Source: Flavobacterium sp. 5
GTDB taxonomy: Bacteria; Bacteroidota; Bacteroidia; Flavobacteriales; Flavobacteriaceae
NCBI RefSeq assembly: GCF_002813295.1
Contig: NZ_PHUE01000001.1
Location: 1,860,001 to 1,924,000, forward strand
DNA length: 64,000 nucleotides
Direction of reading: 5' to 3'
The position numbers and the translations under genes are program-made. Below, in pieces: positions 8,218 through 20,892 of the stretch; the first letter of the stretch is position 1; each line of letters begins with the position of its first letter. The notes below the pieces were generated by a model, which worked only from the letters and a program-made list of their open reading frames with translations, did not search any database and had not been told where the DNA came from.

Positions 8218-10440
8218 TTATTTTACTTCGTTTATTTCGAGAACAACACTTGTTCTTTGTAAAGTAACATTCGGATTAATTCCTGTTTTCATAAGAAAAT
8301 CTCCAGAAAAAATAGCATCTGCTGCAATTGACGAACTTGTTTCTGGATATAAATTAATTTCCTTTACAGTATATTTTTTATTTGGATTAAGTCCTTTAAG
8401 AACGACTGGAAGTTGTGTTGCCGTCATTTTTAAACGATTGTTCACTAAATAATTAAAAACAATAGCTCTGCTCTGATCTTTAGCAACATACATTAAAGCT
8501 GAAATATCATTTTCATGTGGATTTACCAAACGAAATAAATCGCCATGCCATACAACATCCTTAAAAGAATGATAGTTAGAAATGGCTTGTTTACAGAATA
8601 TCTTATCCTTATCGTTAAGATGACTCGCAACAATATCGAAACCTAATTTACCCATACTTGCCACATCGACTCTAAATTTTAAGGGTTGTTTACCCCAATC
8701 TGTCACATGATTACAAGAAGAGATTGATGGGAAGAAATAGGAGTAATCCCATTGCATAAATATTCTCTCTATAGGTTCTGTATCGTCACTTGGCCAAAAT
8801 TCGGTAAAGTATTTAAGGAATTCATAATCAGCTCTGCCACCACCACCAGAACATAACATCATTGGTACTTTAGGATATTTAGCACGTATTCTTTCCAATA
8901 CTTTGTACAACCCTTTTATGTAATCTATGTACAAATTAGATTGAGGAATTCCTTTTTTGTTAAGATATGCTGAATACGCATTATAAATAACGGCATTACA
9001 ATCCCATTTTATAAATGCCAACTCCGGATTTTTTACAAAAAGATTATCTACGATTCCAAACACGAAATCCTGTACTTCTGGATTAGACAAATCCAGCACT
9101 AATTGATTACGATAATAAATCTCTGGTCTTTCTGGCTGACGAATTACCCAATCCAAATGTTTTTCATACAGCTCACTTTTTGGATTTACCATCTCAGGTT
9201 CTATCCAAATACCAAATTTAATTTGTTCTTTTTTAGCTTCTTTTACTAAATATCCTAAACCATGAGGTAGCTTTTTTACATTTTCCTGCCAGTCACCAAG
9301 ACCTGCTTTATCATCGTTTCTTGGGTATTTATTTCCAAACCATCCATCATCTAGCAAAAACATATCAACTCCAAGATCTTTAGCATCCTTAAACAAGGAA
9401 GCGATTTTGTTTTCATCAAAATCAAAATATGTCGCCTCCCAGTTATTCAGCAAAGTAAGTCTTTCGCCTTGACCGTCTAGCAATCTATATTTTCTTGCCC
9501 AATCATGAAGATTACGACTCGCTTCACCAGTACCGTTGTTAGACAATGCATAAACCAAAGAAGGTGTTTTGAAAACTTCATTTGGTTGTAAAAGATATTC
9601 TGAAGCGTATGGATTAATACCTGCAATCAAGCGAAGATTTTTATAAGAATCAATCTCAAAATCAAGTTTAAAATTACTACTCCAGGCTAATTGACCTAAC
9701 ATAACAGTTCCTTCAGTTTCTGATGCTGGTTTTCCAAAAGACAGCATAAAATTAGGACTTTGCAACAACATACTTCTTGTTCCCAATTTTGAATCCACAG
9801 TTCTAATTCCTTGTTGAAGCTTTGTTTCAATAGGCTGCATTTCCTTCAAGTACTCCCCTTGAAAAGTTGTTAGATAAAAATCTTTATTGGTAAAATATAA
9901 ATTAGCCGAAGCAAATTTTTGCAACAAAACCGCTTTTTTCTCTTTGTGCTTTATTTCAGACCATTGCTCAATTACGTTTTCTTTTGGCCAGACTTTATAA
10001 AACAAAGTAACCTCGAACGGATAAACAGGATCTTTTAAGACAATACTTGTAAGTGATGAATTACTATCTATTTTTTCTGTTTTATGACTAACGTATTTTA
10101 GTTCTAATGAAGGATTCCCATCGGCATGTTTTACTTGTATTGCAGCTTCGGATAAGTTCCAAGTACCTGCTGGTGTATATACCGAATTATAGATTCCAGC
10201 GTTATCATCATTAAAGTTATACGCATTGGCAACCAATGAATATTCACTTGCGTTTTGAAGTGGTTTTCCAAAATAAACTGTTTTAAGCTTATTATCCTTA
10301 TCCGTTTGCAACAGCAGCAAATTACTGTCTGTTGCTATTGGAATAATCACTTTTTGAGCTGATAAGCTAATGACACTTAATACAAAACACAAAGTGAATA
10401 TTGCTTTTCTCTTAAAATTGGTTCTCAAATTTTCTTCCAT
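8218..10440 (-). CDS. GH36 alpha-galactosidase, exported
   Basis: 740 residues, typical for bacterial GH36 of the AgaA/RafA type. It hydrolyses terminal alpha-1,6-galactose from raffinose-type oligosaccharides, galactomannan or similar glycans. The N-terminal beta-sandwich is followed by a catalytic barrel with LNNWEATYFDF (about 331), LLDDGWFG (about 362), the nucleophile Asp480 in IKWDCN and the acid/base Asp552 in WPSDDTEP. The GGGGRADYE segment (533-540) also fits the family. A signal sequence (LCFVLSVISLSAQ, cleavage near residue 29) implies a periplasmic enzyme. It is the last gene of the leftward operon, 43 bases after the beta-galactosidase. Having alpha- and beta-galactosidases together indicates a galactose-rich substrate under GntR control. 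Confidence 0.95.
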   Translation of the reverse strand: MEENLRTNFKRKAIFTLCFVLSVISLSAQKVIIPIATDSNLLLLQTDKDNKLKTVYFGKPLQNASEYSLVANAYNFNDDNAGIYNSVYTPAGTWNLSEAAIQVKHADGNPSLELKYVSHKTEKIDSNSSLTSIVLKDPVYPFEVTLFYKVWPKENVIEQWSEIKHKEKKAVLLQKFASANLYFTNKDFYLTTFQGEYLKEMQPIETKLQQGIRTVDSKLGTRSMLLQSPNFMLSFGKPASETEGTVMLGQLAWSSNFKLDFEIDSYKNLRLIAGINPYASEYLLQPNEVFKTPSLVYALSNNGTGEASRNLHDWARKYRLLDGQGERLTLLNNWEATYFDFDENKIASLFKDAKDLGVDMFLLDDGWFGNKYPRNDDKAGLGDWQENVKKLPHGLGYLVKEAKKEQIKFGIWIEPEMVNPKSELYEKHLDWVIRQPERPEIYYRNQLVLDLSNPEVQDFVFGIVDNLFVKNPELAFIKWDCNAVIYNAYSAYLNKKGIPQSNLYIDYIKGLYKVLERIRAKYPKVPMMLCSGGGGRADYEFLKYFTEFWPSDDTEPIERIFMQWDYSYFFPSISSCNHVTDWGKQPLKFRVDVASMGKLGFDIVASHLNDKDKIFCKQAISNYHSFKDVVWHGDLFRLVNPHENDISALMYVAKDQSRAIVFNYLVNNRLKMTATQLPVVLKGLNPNKKYTVKEINLYPETSSSIAADAIFSGDFLMKTGINPNVTLQRTSVVLEINEVK

Positions 10441-10483
10441 AATTTTATTTTTAGTGTCCTCAATTCTTTCAATAACACTGCTT

Positions 10484-14002
<3,519 letters not shown>

Positions 14003-15520
14003 TTACCAAGGTGCATTTGGAGTCATTTTAGGATTATTATTCAACTCACTTGATGGAATTGGATAGTAATTATATTTAGCAGAAAAATTGTTATATCCTT
14101 CTCTTAAACTTCCTTTAATAACAGTTTCTAATGTACCCCATCTTCTTAAATCATACCAATGAAGTCCTTCACGCGCAAACTCCACATTTCTTTGGTGCAT
14201 AATTTCATCCATCATTTGTGTTTGATTCCATCCCACCATTGATATGTCAGCCAATTTTGCTCTATCTCTGATTCTTTTTACTAATGGAGCCGCTTCTGCT
14301 ACATTTCCTTGCATTGTTTTAGCTTCAGCAAGCATCAAAAGAACATCCGCATAACGCATTGCATATTCATTTAATTCAGATTTCCAGTCACCTTCATCAT
14401 TATTCCACCAATTTTGATTTTTTCTGATCCATATGGCATTAGCTCCAAATTTTGTTGCAAAATCAGCTTTATAATAAACACAACCAGGATAATTCCAAGC
14501 TAAAGTAGCTGTAGCTCTAGGGTCAAATTCACCATCAGCAGTTTTTTCTTGAAGCATTGCATCCAATAACGTTTTTGAAGGTAATAATTCAAACCAGCCA
14601 CCTACTTCACCAGGAGCACATTCCTGAGCCATTGTTGTAGCTCTTGTTCGTTGAGAAGGTTCTCCTCCCCAAATAATTGTTCCTCCTACTTTACTAAATT
14701 GGATTTCAAAAACAGATTCTTTACTATTTTCATGTTTTCCATCAAAAAGTTGTGCATAATCATCTAAAAGACCATAACCATTAGTCCCTTCATTATTAAC
14801 TAATTTAGTAAATTGTTCTTCAGCTTTTACCCAATTTTTCATGTACAAATAGGTTTTTCCTAAATAAGCAATAGCAGCATTCTTAGTCGCTCTTCCTTTA
14901 TAAGCAGCTGGATAATTTTCAGGAAGCGAACTTGTTGCTGCAAGCTCAAAATCTGCAATTACTTGATTCCAAACTTCCGCTTCGGTTGATTTAGCTTTAA
15001 AATAATCCTCTTGATTAGTAACGATGTCTGTAAAAATAGGCACACTACCATACTCTGTTACTAAGCAGAAATAGTTTAACCCTCTTAAGAAACTAGCTTC
15101 GGCAACTAACTGCTCTCTCTTTGTTTCATCAATACCCTGAATTTGTGGAGCATAATGAATTACCTGATTAGCACGAAATATACCTATATACAAAGTCTTG
15201 TATATAGCTGTTGTTTCTGCTGTACTTGGGCTGTTCTTATATGTAGCAACTGCATAGCGACCAGGTACATCATTACGAGCAATAAAGTTTTCAGTTCTGT
15301 TTTCTTTTAATTGCATTGACTGTATTTCCCAATAACCAGCGTTATTATTGTCAACTAAGGCATTGTATATCGTACCTACACCGGATTCTAAATCTGCTGA
15401 AGTTTTCCAGAAAGATTCATTTGTCAATTTATTTGGATTACCTAAATCTAGGTCTTCACTGCAAGAACTAATAGATAAAAGTCCTCCTATAAAAAATAGT
15501 ATAATTAATTTCTTTTTCAT
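14003..15520 (-). CDS. SusD/RagB-family nutrient-binding outer-membrane lipoprotein
   Basis: 505 residues from ATG at 15520. That start gives the lipoprotein signal MKKKLIILFFIGGLLSISSC (Cys 20); the upstream in-frame start at 15553 would overlap the susC stop. Family signs are the N-terminal NESFWKTSADLESGVGTIYNAL region, the RGLNYFCLVTEYGSVPIF helix and the C-terminal RYADVLLMLAEAKTM plus HQRNVEFAREGLHWYDLRRWG segments. It is the surface lid and capture protein for the SusC encoded 10 bases upstream. Its downstream neighbours are beta- and alpha-galactosidases, so the ligand is likely a galactose-containing oligosaccharide. It is only distantly similar to the SusD at 1984. Confidence 0.95.
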   Translation of the reverse strand: MKKKLIILFFIGGLLSISSCSEDLDLGNPNKLTNESFWKTSADLESGVGTIYNALVDNNNAGYWEIQSMQLKENRTENFIARNDVPGRYAVATYKNSPSTAETTAIYKTLYIGIFRANQVIHYAPQIQGIDETKREQLVAEASFLRGLNYFCLVTEYGSVPIFTDIVTNQEDYFKAKSTEAEVWNQVIADFELAATSSLPENYPAAYKGRATKNAAIAYLGKTYLYMKNWVKAEEQFTKLVNNEGTNGYGLLDDYAQLFDGKHENSKESVFEIQFSKVGGTIIWGGEPSQRTRATTMAQECAPGEVGGWFELLPSKTLLDAMLQEKTADGEFDPRATATLAWNYPGCVYYKADFATKFGANAIWIRKNQNWWNNDEGDWKSELNEYAMRYADVLLMLAEAKTMQGNVAEAAPLVKRIRDRAKLADISMVGWNQTQMMDEIMHQRNVEFAREGLHWYDLRRWGTLETVIKGSLREGYNNFSAKYNYYPIPSSELNNNPKMTPNAPW

Positions 15521-15530
15521 TTTAGTCGAT

Positions 15531-18500
15531 TTAAAAGTTAAGTTGCATTCCAAAAGTGATAGTTTTACTTAGAGGGTATGATTTGTAATCTATTCCTCTA
15601 CCACCTAATCCGTCTCTTGAAACATCTGGATTATAACCTGTATAATTTGTATGAGTAAAAAGGTTGTCTCCTGCCAAATAGAATCGAAGTTTGTCAATTT
15701 TAATTTTATCAGTTAAACTAGAAGGAAGTGCATATCCAACTTGAATCGTTTTGATTCTAAGATATGATCCGTCTTCCAAGAAACGATCAGAATAATCAGC
15801 TCCATTATCATTTAAATCTTCAATATCCAATCTTGGGAAATTTGAATTTGGATTAAACGTATAAGAATCTAAAGTTGCAGCCGAATAATTGATATTAGAT
15901 CTAACAGTAGCTATATCGGTATTGTTACCATTGTATATTTTATTCCCTTGAGTTCCTTGAGCAACAATAGTGAAATCAAGTCCTTTCCAATCAGCTTGAA
16001 TTCTGAATCCGTATTCATAGTCTGGGAAAGCACTTCCTCTGTATTGTCTATCATTTCCGTCAATTTGACCGTCACCGTTGTAATCGACGTATCTTATATC
16101 TCCAACTTTAGCTCTAGGCTGAATAAGAACTCCGTTTATACTATGCTCATCTATCTCTGCTTGTGATCTAAATAATCCATCTGTTTTAACTAAAAAGAAA
16201 GAATAAATCGGAGATCCTACTTTACTATATGTTACTGGAGCACCATGAAAGGAACCAGCAGACCCTTCTAATACTTGACTTCCTGTACTAAGTTCATCAA
16301 CACGATTATTTACACTTGAAATATTGGCGCTAACCGAAAAATTAACAGCTCCTACATGCTCGTTATAAGTAAGCCCCATTTCAAATCCTTTATTAGAAAC
16401 TTTACCCGCATTTGTATATGGGTCATTTGCTGATCCAACAGACAATGGAACTGGTACTCTTAAAAGCAAATCACTTGTCTCTTTTTGGAAGTAATCAAAA
16501 GTATAATCAACTTTACCATTCCATAAACTAACATCTAGACCAACGTTTGCTGTTGCAGTAGATTCCCATTTCAAACCAAGGGCTGGGTAATCCTGTTGAA
16601 TATTACCAATCCACAATGTATTTGGTTCTCCAACTGCATAACTAATTCCAGATGTTATAGATCCAAGGTATTGGTAATCTCCAATTTCTTGATTTCCTAA
16701 TACACCATAACTAGCACGTAACTTTAAATCAGATATTGGTGTATTTAACTTTGTAAAAAAGTCTTCTTTACCAATTCCCCAAGCCGCAGAGATAGAAGGG
16801 AAATTACCCCATTTATTCTCTGGGCTAAAACGAGACGATCCATCACGTCTGAAAGTCGCTGTTAAGATATATTTGTTATCATAAGAATAGATAGCACGAC
16901 CTAAGTATGACACTAAATTATTTTCGCTGGCATAACCAACTGATGAAGGCTCTTCTCCACCTGCCATAACATGTATTCCATCTGGCAATCCAGTTACAGA
17001 ACCTACATTAGATCTATAGTTATTGTTATAAACCGTGTATCCTGCTAAAATATTCACAGAGTGTTTACCGAAGGTTTTTGCATAATTTAAAGTATTTTCT
17101 ACTTGATAATACTGAGTCATATCACTTCCTTCTGCCAAAGTATTTTTCAAGTTTTTGAAAAATCCGCCTACTTCATAACGAGGAGTGTACGTATAACTTT
17201 TATGTTCAGAAATAGTTGCACCTACATTTAATTTATATTTAAAACCATCTAAAAAACTTGCTTCAACATAGGTATTGATAAGCGCTTGGTAGTAATCATT
17301 TTTAACATCAAAAAGATTTAGTGCAGCAACCGGATTAAATATATCAGTTACAGCACCTGATGCTCCACCATATCCTCCAACCGCATTTTCATCATAAATA
17401 GCAAAACCAGGAATCATAGAAATAGCAGACCCAACAACATTGCTACCTTGTCCGGGAACACCAGGCAAGTCTTTCTTTTTTTCTTTGGTTAACATTACAG
17501 TTTCTCCAATCTTGAAAATCCCTTTTTTATAATCAGATTTAACTCTAAAGTTAAGACGATCATAATTAGTTTCTTTAACTACTCCCTCTTGATCAAAGTA
17601 ACTTAAAGACATACTATATTTTGTATTATCAGTTCCTCCAGATAAACCTAAAGAATAATTTTGAGTAGCCGCAGATCTAAATATTTGATCTTGCCAATCC
17701 ACTCCTGCACCACCCACTTCAGGGTTTAATGCAATAGCAAGTGGTGCTTTTCCAGCAGCAGCATAAGCAGCTGTACTTACTTTAGCCCATTCTTCTTGAT
17801 TTAACAAATCTAACGTATTGGTTACGCTAGACACCCCAATTGAAGAGTTAAAAGAAACTTTTAAATCCCCTTTTTTACCGCTTTTAGTTGTAACTAAAAT
17901 TACACCGTTTGCAGCTCTAGATCCATAAATTGCAGCAGCAGAAGCATCTTTTAATACCTGAATAGACTCGATGTCACTAGGGTTAAGATTATTCATAGAA
18001 GAAACAGCAATATCATCAACTAAAATAAGAGGGTTATTATTATTTAATGATCCAGCACCTCTAATTTGAATTCTGGTACCTGACCCAGGAGCTCCTCCAG
18101 CAGATTCAACAGTTACACCTGCAATTTTCCCTTGAATTGCACTACCTACATTTGTGTTACTTTGAGAATCTAACTGAGATGATTTTAAGCCTCCTACTGC
18201 ACCTGTCATGTCACTTTTCTTAATAGTACCATAACCAATTACAATAACCTCATTTAAGGCATTGTTTTCCTCTTTTAAAGCCACTTTAATTTGAGTTCTT
18301 CCATTTAATGCCTCTTCCACTTTTTCATATCCTACATATGAAAAAACTAATATTGCATTAGGATCAGATACATCTAAAGTAAAACTTCCATCATAATCAG
18401 TAGTTGCAGAATTAGTGGTCCCTTTAACTAATATAGAAGCTCCAATAATAGTCTGAGACGTTTTTTGATCAATTACTGATCCTGATATTTTATTCTGAGC

Positions 18501-18605
18501 TTGCAAACTGATACAGCACGTCATAATAAAAATCAACAAGGTAAATTTAGACAACAAGGAATCTTTTATCCATGTTAGCTGATTTAAGTTCTTTGCATTT
18601 TTCAT
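15531..18605 (-). CDS. SusC/RagA-family TonB-dependent outer-membrane transporter
   Basis: 1024 residues. The N-terminus is long for a signal: MKNAKNLNQLTWIKDSLLSKFTLLIFIMTCCISLQAQ, with cleavage after about residue 37. Then come a CarboxypepD_reg-like domain (ISGSVIDQKTSQTIIGASIL), the TonB-box region and plug with AAAIYGSRAANGVILVTT near residue 230, and the beta-barrel ending in FGMQLNF. It imports the glycan fragments later cut by the GH2 and GH36 enzymes of the same leftward operon. The promoter lies about 480 bases upstream and carries the GntR operator. The regulator gene is divergent on the other side of that operator. Confidence 0.96.
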   Translation of the reverse strand: MKNAKNLNQLTWIKDSLLSKFTLLIFIMTCCISLQAQNKISGSVIDQKTSQTIIGASILVKGTTNSATTDYDGSFTLDVSDPNAILVFSYVGYEKVEEALNGRTQIKVALKEENNALNEVIVIGYGTIKKSDMTGAVGGLKSSQLDSQSNTNVGSAIQGKIAGVTVESAGGAPGSGTRIQIRGAGSLNNNNPLILVDDIAVSSMNNLNPSDIESIQVLKDASAAAIYGSRAANGVILVTTKSGKKGDLKVSFNSSIGVSSVTNTLDLLNQEEWAKVSTAAYAAAGKAPLAIALNPEVGGAGVDWQDQIFRSAATQNYSLGLSGGTDNTKYSMSLSYFDQEGVVKETNYDRLNFRVKSDYKKGIFKIGETVMLTKEKKKDLPGVPGQGSNVVGSAISMIPGFAIYDENAVGGYGGASGAVTDIFNPVAALNLFDVKNDYYQALINTYVEASFLDGFKYKLNVGATISEHKSYTYTPRYEVGGFFKNLKNTLAEGSDMTQYYQVENTLNYAKTFGKHSVNILAGYTVYNNNYRSNVGSVTGLPDGIHVMAGGEEPSSVGYASENNLVSYLGRAIYSYDNKYILTATFRRDGSSRFSPENKWGNFPSISAAWGIGKEDFFTKLNTPISDLKLRASYGVLGNQEIGDYQYLGSITSGISYAVGEPNTLWIGNIQQDYPALGLKWESTATANVGLDVSLWNGKVDYTFDYFQKETSDLLLRVPVPLSVGSANDPYTNAGKVSNKGFEMGLTYNEHVGAVNFSVSANISSVNNRVDELSTGSQVLEGSAGSFHGAPVTYSKVGSPIYSFFLVKTDGLFRSQAEIDEHSINGVLIQPRAKVGDIRYVDYNGDGQIDGNDRQYRGSAFPDYEYGFRIQADWKGLDFTIVAQGTQGNKIYNGNNTDIATVRSNINYSAATLDSYTFNPNSNFPRLDIEDLNDNGADYSDRFLEDGSYLRIKTIQVGYALPSSLTDKIKIDKLRFYLAGDNLFTHTNYTGYNPDVSRDGLGGRGIDYKSYPLSKTITFGMQLNF

Positions 18606-19083
18606 AAAATCATAATTTTTAAAAATTGGTTAGTTAATGGTTTTTTGGTATTCAATCAATTCTGACCATAATGAGCTTAAAAAGTGATTAATTTTTTTCT
18701 CGGTCAGTATTCAAGTTTGAAAAAAATGCTTTCAAACTGATTATTGATTTTATTTTAAATATCTAATTATTATAAATCAAAATGTTTATAATGTTAACCA
18801 GATAAATTTCTCAACATTTTTTTAGACTTTTCTCAGGTATACTATCTCTTTCTATTCCTCCAATCATTTAATATCACGAGTAATGTTATTATTACAAGTT
18901 AGATAAGTCAATATCTTACAAATACTAGAAATAATTTACTTTAAACTCATTCTATTCTACCTACAACCTGTACGGATATATCTCTACTTATCTGAGATCA
19001 AAATAAACAAATCACCTATAAATTTAGTTTAAATTTATGAATTGTGTTTTTTTTAGATTAATTTATTATGAATTGTGAAATTT
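18606..19083 (-). other. Long AT-rich susC leader, no gene
   Basis: About 480 bases separate the predicted leftward transcription start from the susC ATG. I see no ORF, tRNA or known riboswitch. Short imperfect repeats such as TTCAAGTTTGAA near 18711 occur. The length is unusual for a plain 5' leader and may carry post-transcriptional control, or a second promoter. Confidence 0.45.
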
Positions 19084-19143
19084 CAAAATTATAAGTTAAA
19101 TATATATTTCAATACCAGTACCTACCAGTTTTTTGTATATTTG
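19084..19143. promoter_or_regulatory. Divergent promoter region with GntR operator
   Basis: Leftward: -7 box TAATTTTG at 19091-19084 for susC, with TACCAG-TACC-TACCAG at 19113-19128, 22 bases upstream. Rightward: -7 box TATATTTG at 19136-19143, only 7 bases past the operator, driving the regulator gene with a leader of about 14-20 bases. One operator therefore sits between two promoters. That fits autoregulation together with control of the SusCD-galactosidase operon. Confidence 0.75.
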
Positions 19144-19163
19144 TGAAAAAATCGCAATCTGCT

Positions 19164-20162
19164 ATGAAAATCATATCAATCCAAAACAACCTTGGTGTCC
19201 CTAAATACAGACAAATCATCAATTCAATTGAAAAAGCAATTAACGAGGAAAAACTCATAAAAGGAGATCGCCTACCTTCTGTAAATAAAGTCTGTTTAGC
19301 CTTTAATTTATCACGAGATACGGTCTTATTAGGATACGATGACCTGAAAAAAAGAGGAATCATTTATGCCATCCCTGGCAAAGGATATTATGTCAAAAGT
19401 GTTGAAATTACTATAAAACAAAAAATATTTTTACTCTTTGACGAGCTAAATATTTTCAAAGAAGACATCTATAATTCATTTTTAAAAAACATTGGTAAGA
19501 ATGTTCAAGTCGATATTTTTTTTCACCATTTTAATGTACAGGTTTTTCAAAAATTGATAAATGACTGTAACGGAAATTATACTAAATACATCATCATGCC
19601 AACCAACTTAATCGATGTAGTTGCTTTTATAAAAACCCTACCAGTAAATGACGTAATTATCCTGGATCAAACAAATGAAGAGTTGAAATCTTTTCCTGCG
19701 ATTTATCAAAATCACAAAAAAGATATCTTTGAAGGGCTGAATAAAGGAAAAACAAAACTAAGTAAATACAAAAAATTCATAATGATTTTCCCTGGTTTCA
19801 GAGAGCCACCAGGAATGAAAATTGGATTTGAAAACTACTGTTTGGAAAACGGCATAGATTATGAAGTTATTCAGGAATTTACTGATAGAGAGATAACAAC
19901 TGGAAGTGTTTATATCATCCCAATTGACAGGGATCTGGTCCAGGTAATTGAGAAAGCTCGAGAACAAAATCTAAAATTAGGAACTGATTTTGGTATCATT
20001 TCCTATAATGAAACTCCACTAAAAAAAGTAGTATCTAATGGAATTACAACTATTTCAACCGATTTTACAACCATGGGGAAAATATTAGCCCAAATGGTTC
20101 TTACTGGAAAAAAAGAACAAATTGAAAACAAAAGTGCATTGATTATTAGAAATTCATTATAG
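19164..20162 (+). CDS. GntR-type winged-helix regulator with LacI-like sugar-binding domain
   Basis: 332 residues from ATG at 19164. The in-frame GTG at 19143 is rejected because its G is the last base of the -7 box TATATTTG. Residues about 1-70 form a GntR helix-turn-helix (PKYRQIINSIEKAI, GDRLPSVNKVCLAFNLSRDTVLLGYDDLKKRGII, PGKGYYV). The rest resembles a LacI-type periplasmic-binding fold that normally binds a sugar effector, ending in GKILAQMVLTGKKEQIENK and a short tail. This domain pairing is common in Bacteroidetes sugar regulators. It is divergent from the SusCD-GH2-GH36 operon, and I infer it binds the TACCAG repeats here, at 6868 and at 684. The effector is unknown; galactose or a derivative is plausible from the target genes. 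A dead paralogue lies at 6919. Confidence 0.9.
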   Translation: MKIISIQNNLGVPKYRQIINSIEKAINEEKLIKGDRLPSVNKVCLAFNLSRDTVLLGYDDLKKRGIIYAIPGKGYYVKSVEITIKQKIFLLFDELNIFKEDIYNSFLKNIGKNVQVDIFFHHFNVQVFQKLINDCNGNYTKYIIMPTNLIDVVAFIKTLPVNDVIILDQTNEELKSFPAIYQNHKKDIFEGLNKGKTKLSKYKKFIMIFPGFREPPGMKIGFENYCLENGIDYEVIQEFTDREITTGSVYIIPIDRDLVQVIEKAREQNLKLGTDFGIISYNETPLKKVVSNGITTISTDFTTMGKILAQMVLTGKKEQIENKSALIIRNSL

Positions 20163-20249
20163 AATAAGTACAAAGACTTTCAAAAATCAAATTATCACGA
20201 AATTTACACTTAGCCTCACACTTCCCCTAAATGTTGGAATAAAAAAAAG

Positions 20250-20288
20250 AAAAAGAGACTGTTTTTCCAGTGACACAGCCTCTTTTTA
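20250..20288 (+). terminator. Terminator of the regulator gene
   Basis: The imperfect stem AAAAGAGaCTGT/ACAGcCTCTTTT is flanked by A-rich and T-rich tracts on its two sides. It lies about 90 bases past the regulator stop. The symmetric flanks would let it work in both directions. Confidence 0.75.
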
Positions 20289-20360
20289 ACCTAACTAAAA
20301 CCAAATTTAAATAATTATTATTTACTTTTTTATCATAAACTCTCTAATTGATTTTTTATT

Positions 20361-20583
20361 ATTTACGCCCAAAGCATAAGCTTCAGGCATAAATAAATTA
20401 ACCAAATTTTTAAACTTTTCACTAACTGAGTATGTAAAATTCACTTAATCAAAGCTAACTACAAATTTATTAAGCCAATAACAACAAACCACTGTATTAT
20501 TGAATCTATATCGCAAAGTAACGCTTATTTAAAACGTACTATAAGGGGTAAATTTGAAAAAAACAAAGGTCAAAATCGCAATT
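20361..20583. repeat. Copy 2 of the block found downstream of both regulator copies
   Basis: Collinear with 7851-8075 and ending in the same 19 bases AAAGGTCAAAATCGCAATT (20565-20583). Here the last motif is single; in copy 1 it is extended into a perfect inverted repeat. No convincing gene is present. A 40-codon leftward reading frame ending at 20322 starts in this block but is not kept open in copy 1. Confidence 0.85.
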
Positions 20584-20593
20584 CTATATTTTT

Positions 20594-20645
20594 TTGTTTT
20601 TATAAAACAAATTTAGTTATATTTGCAAATGTATTTTTTACACTT
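20594..20645 (+). promoter_or_regulatory. tkt-tal promoter with AraR operator
   Basis: A TTG at 20594-20596 (-33) and TATATTTG at 20618-20625 (-7) are separated by 21 bases, matching the Bacteroidetes promoter pattern. AAATGT-N7-ACACTT at 20627-20645 covers the expected transcription start, a classic place for a repressor. The tkt ATG is about 260 bases downstream; the leader between has no gene that I can see. Confidence 0.78.
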
Positions 20646-20892
20646 ATTATTTTATTCATCGTTAGCCTCTCAAATATAGTTAGTTGCCAATAGATAAAAT
20701 TATCATCAAAAAAACAAAAAGCTACATATTCAATTTAAAACAAGAGAAGATTACAGTTATCTCAAGTTTAAAATTCAAAAAATATTTCTACACTTAATAA
20801 AAATGATTATTCTTTCCAAAGCAAAATCTAATCATTAGTAACTAAAAATAGAAAACATTAAATCACTATTAAAAAAACAAATACAATAGATT

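Noticed and set aside
19143..19163. GTG as start of the GntR regulator
   Set aside because: Its bases belong to the -7 box TATATTTG, so it would not be on the mRNA; ATG 19164 gives a normal GntR N-terminus.
20322..20447. Leftward 40-codon reading frame (NFTYSVSEK to REFMIKK) downstream of the regulator
   Set aside because: It is not kept open in the homologous block near 7851, and has no start context or recognised family; treated as chance or a gene remnant.
20776..20794. Possible further AraR half-site (ACACTT) before tkt
   Set aside because: Only one half matches; the other six bases are A-rich without TGT.
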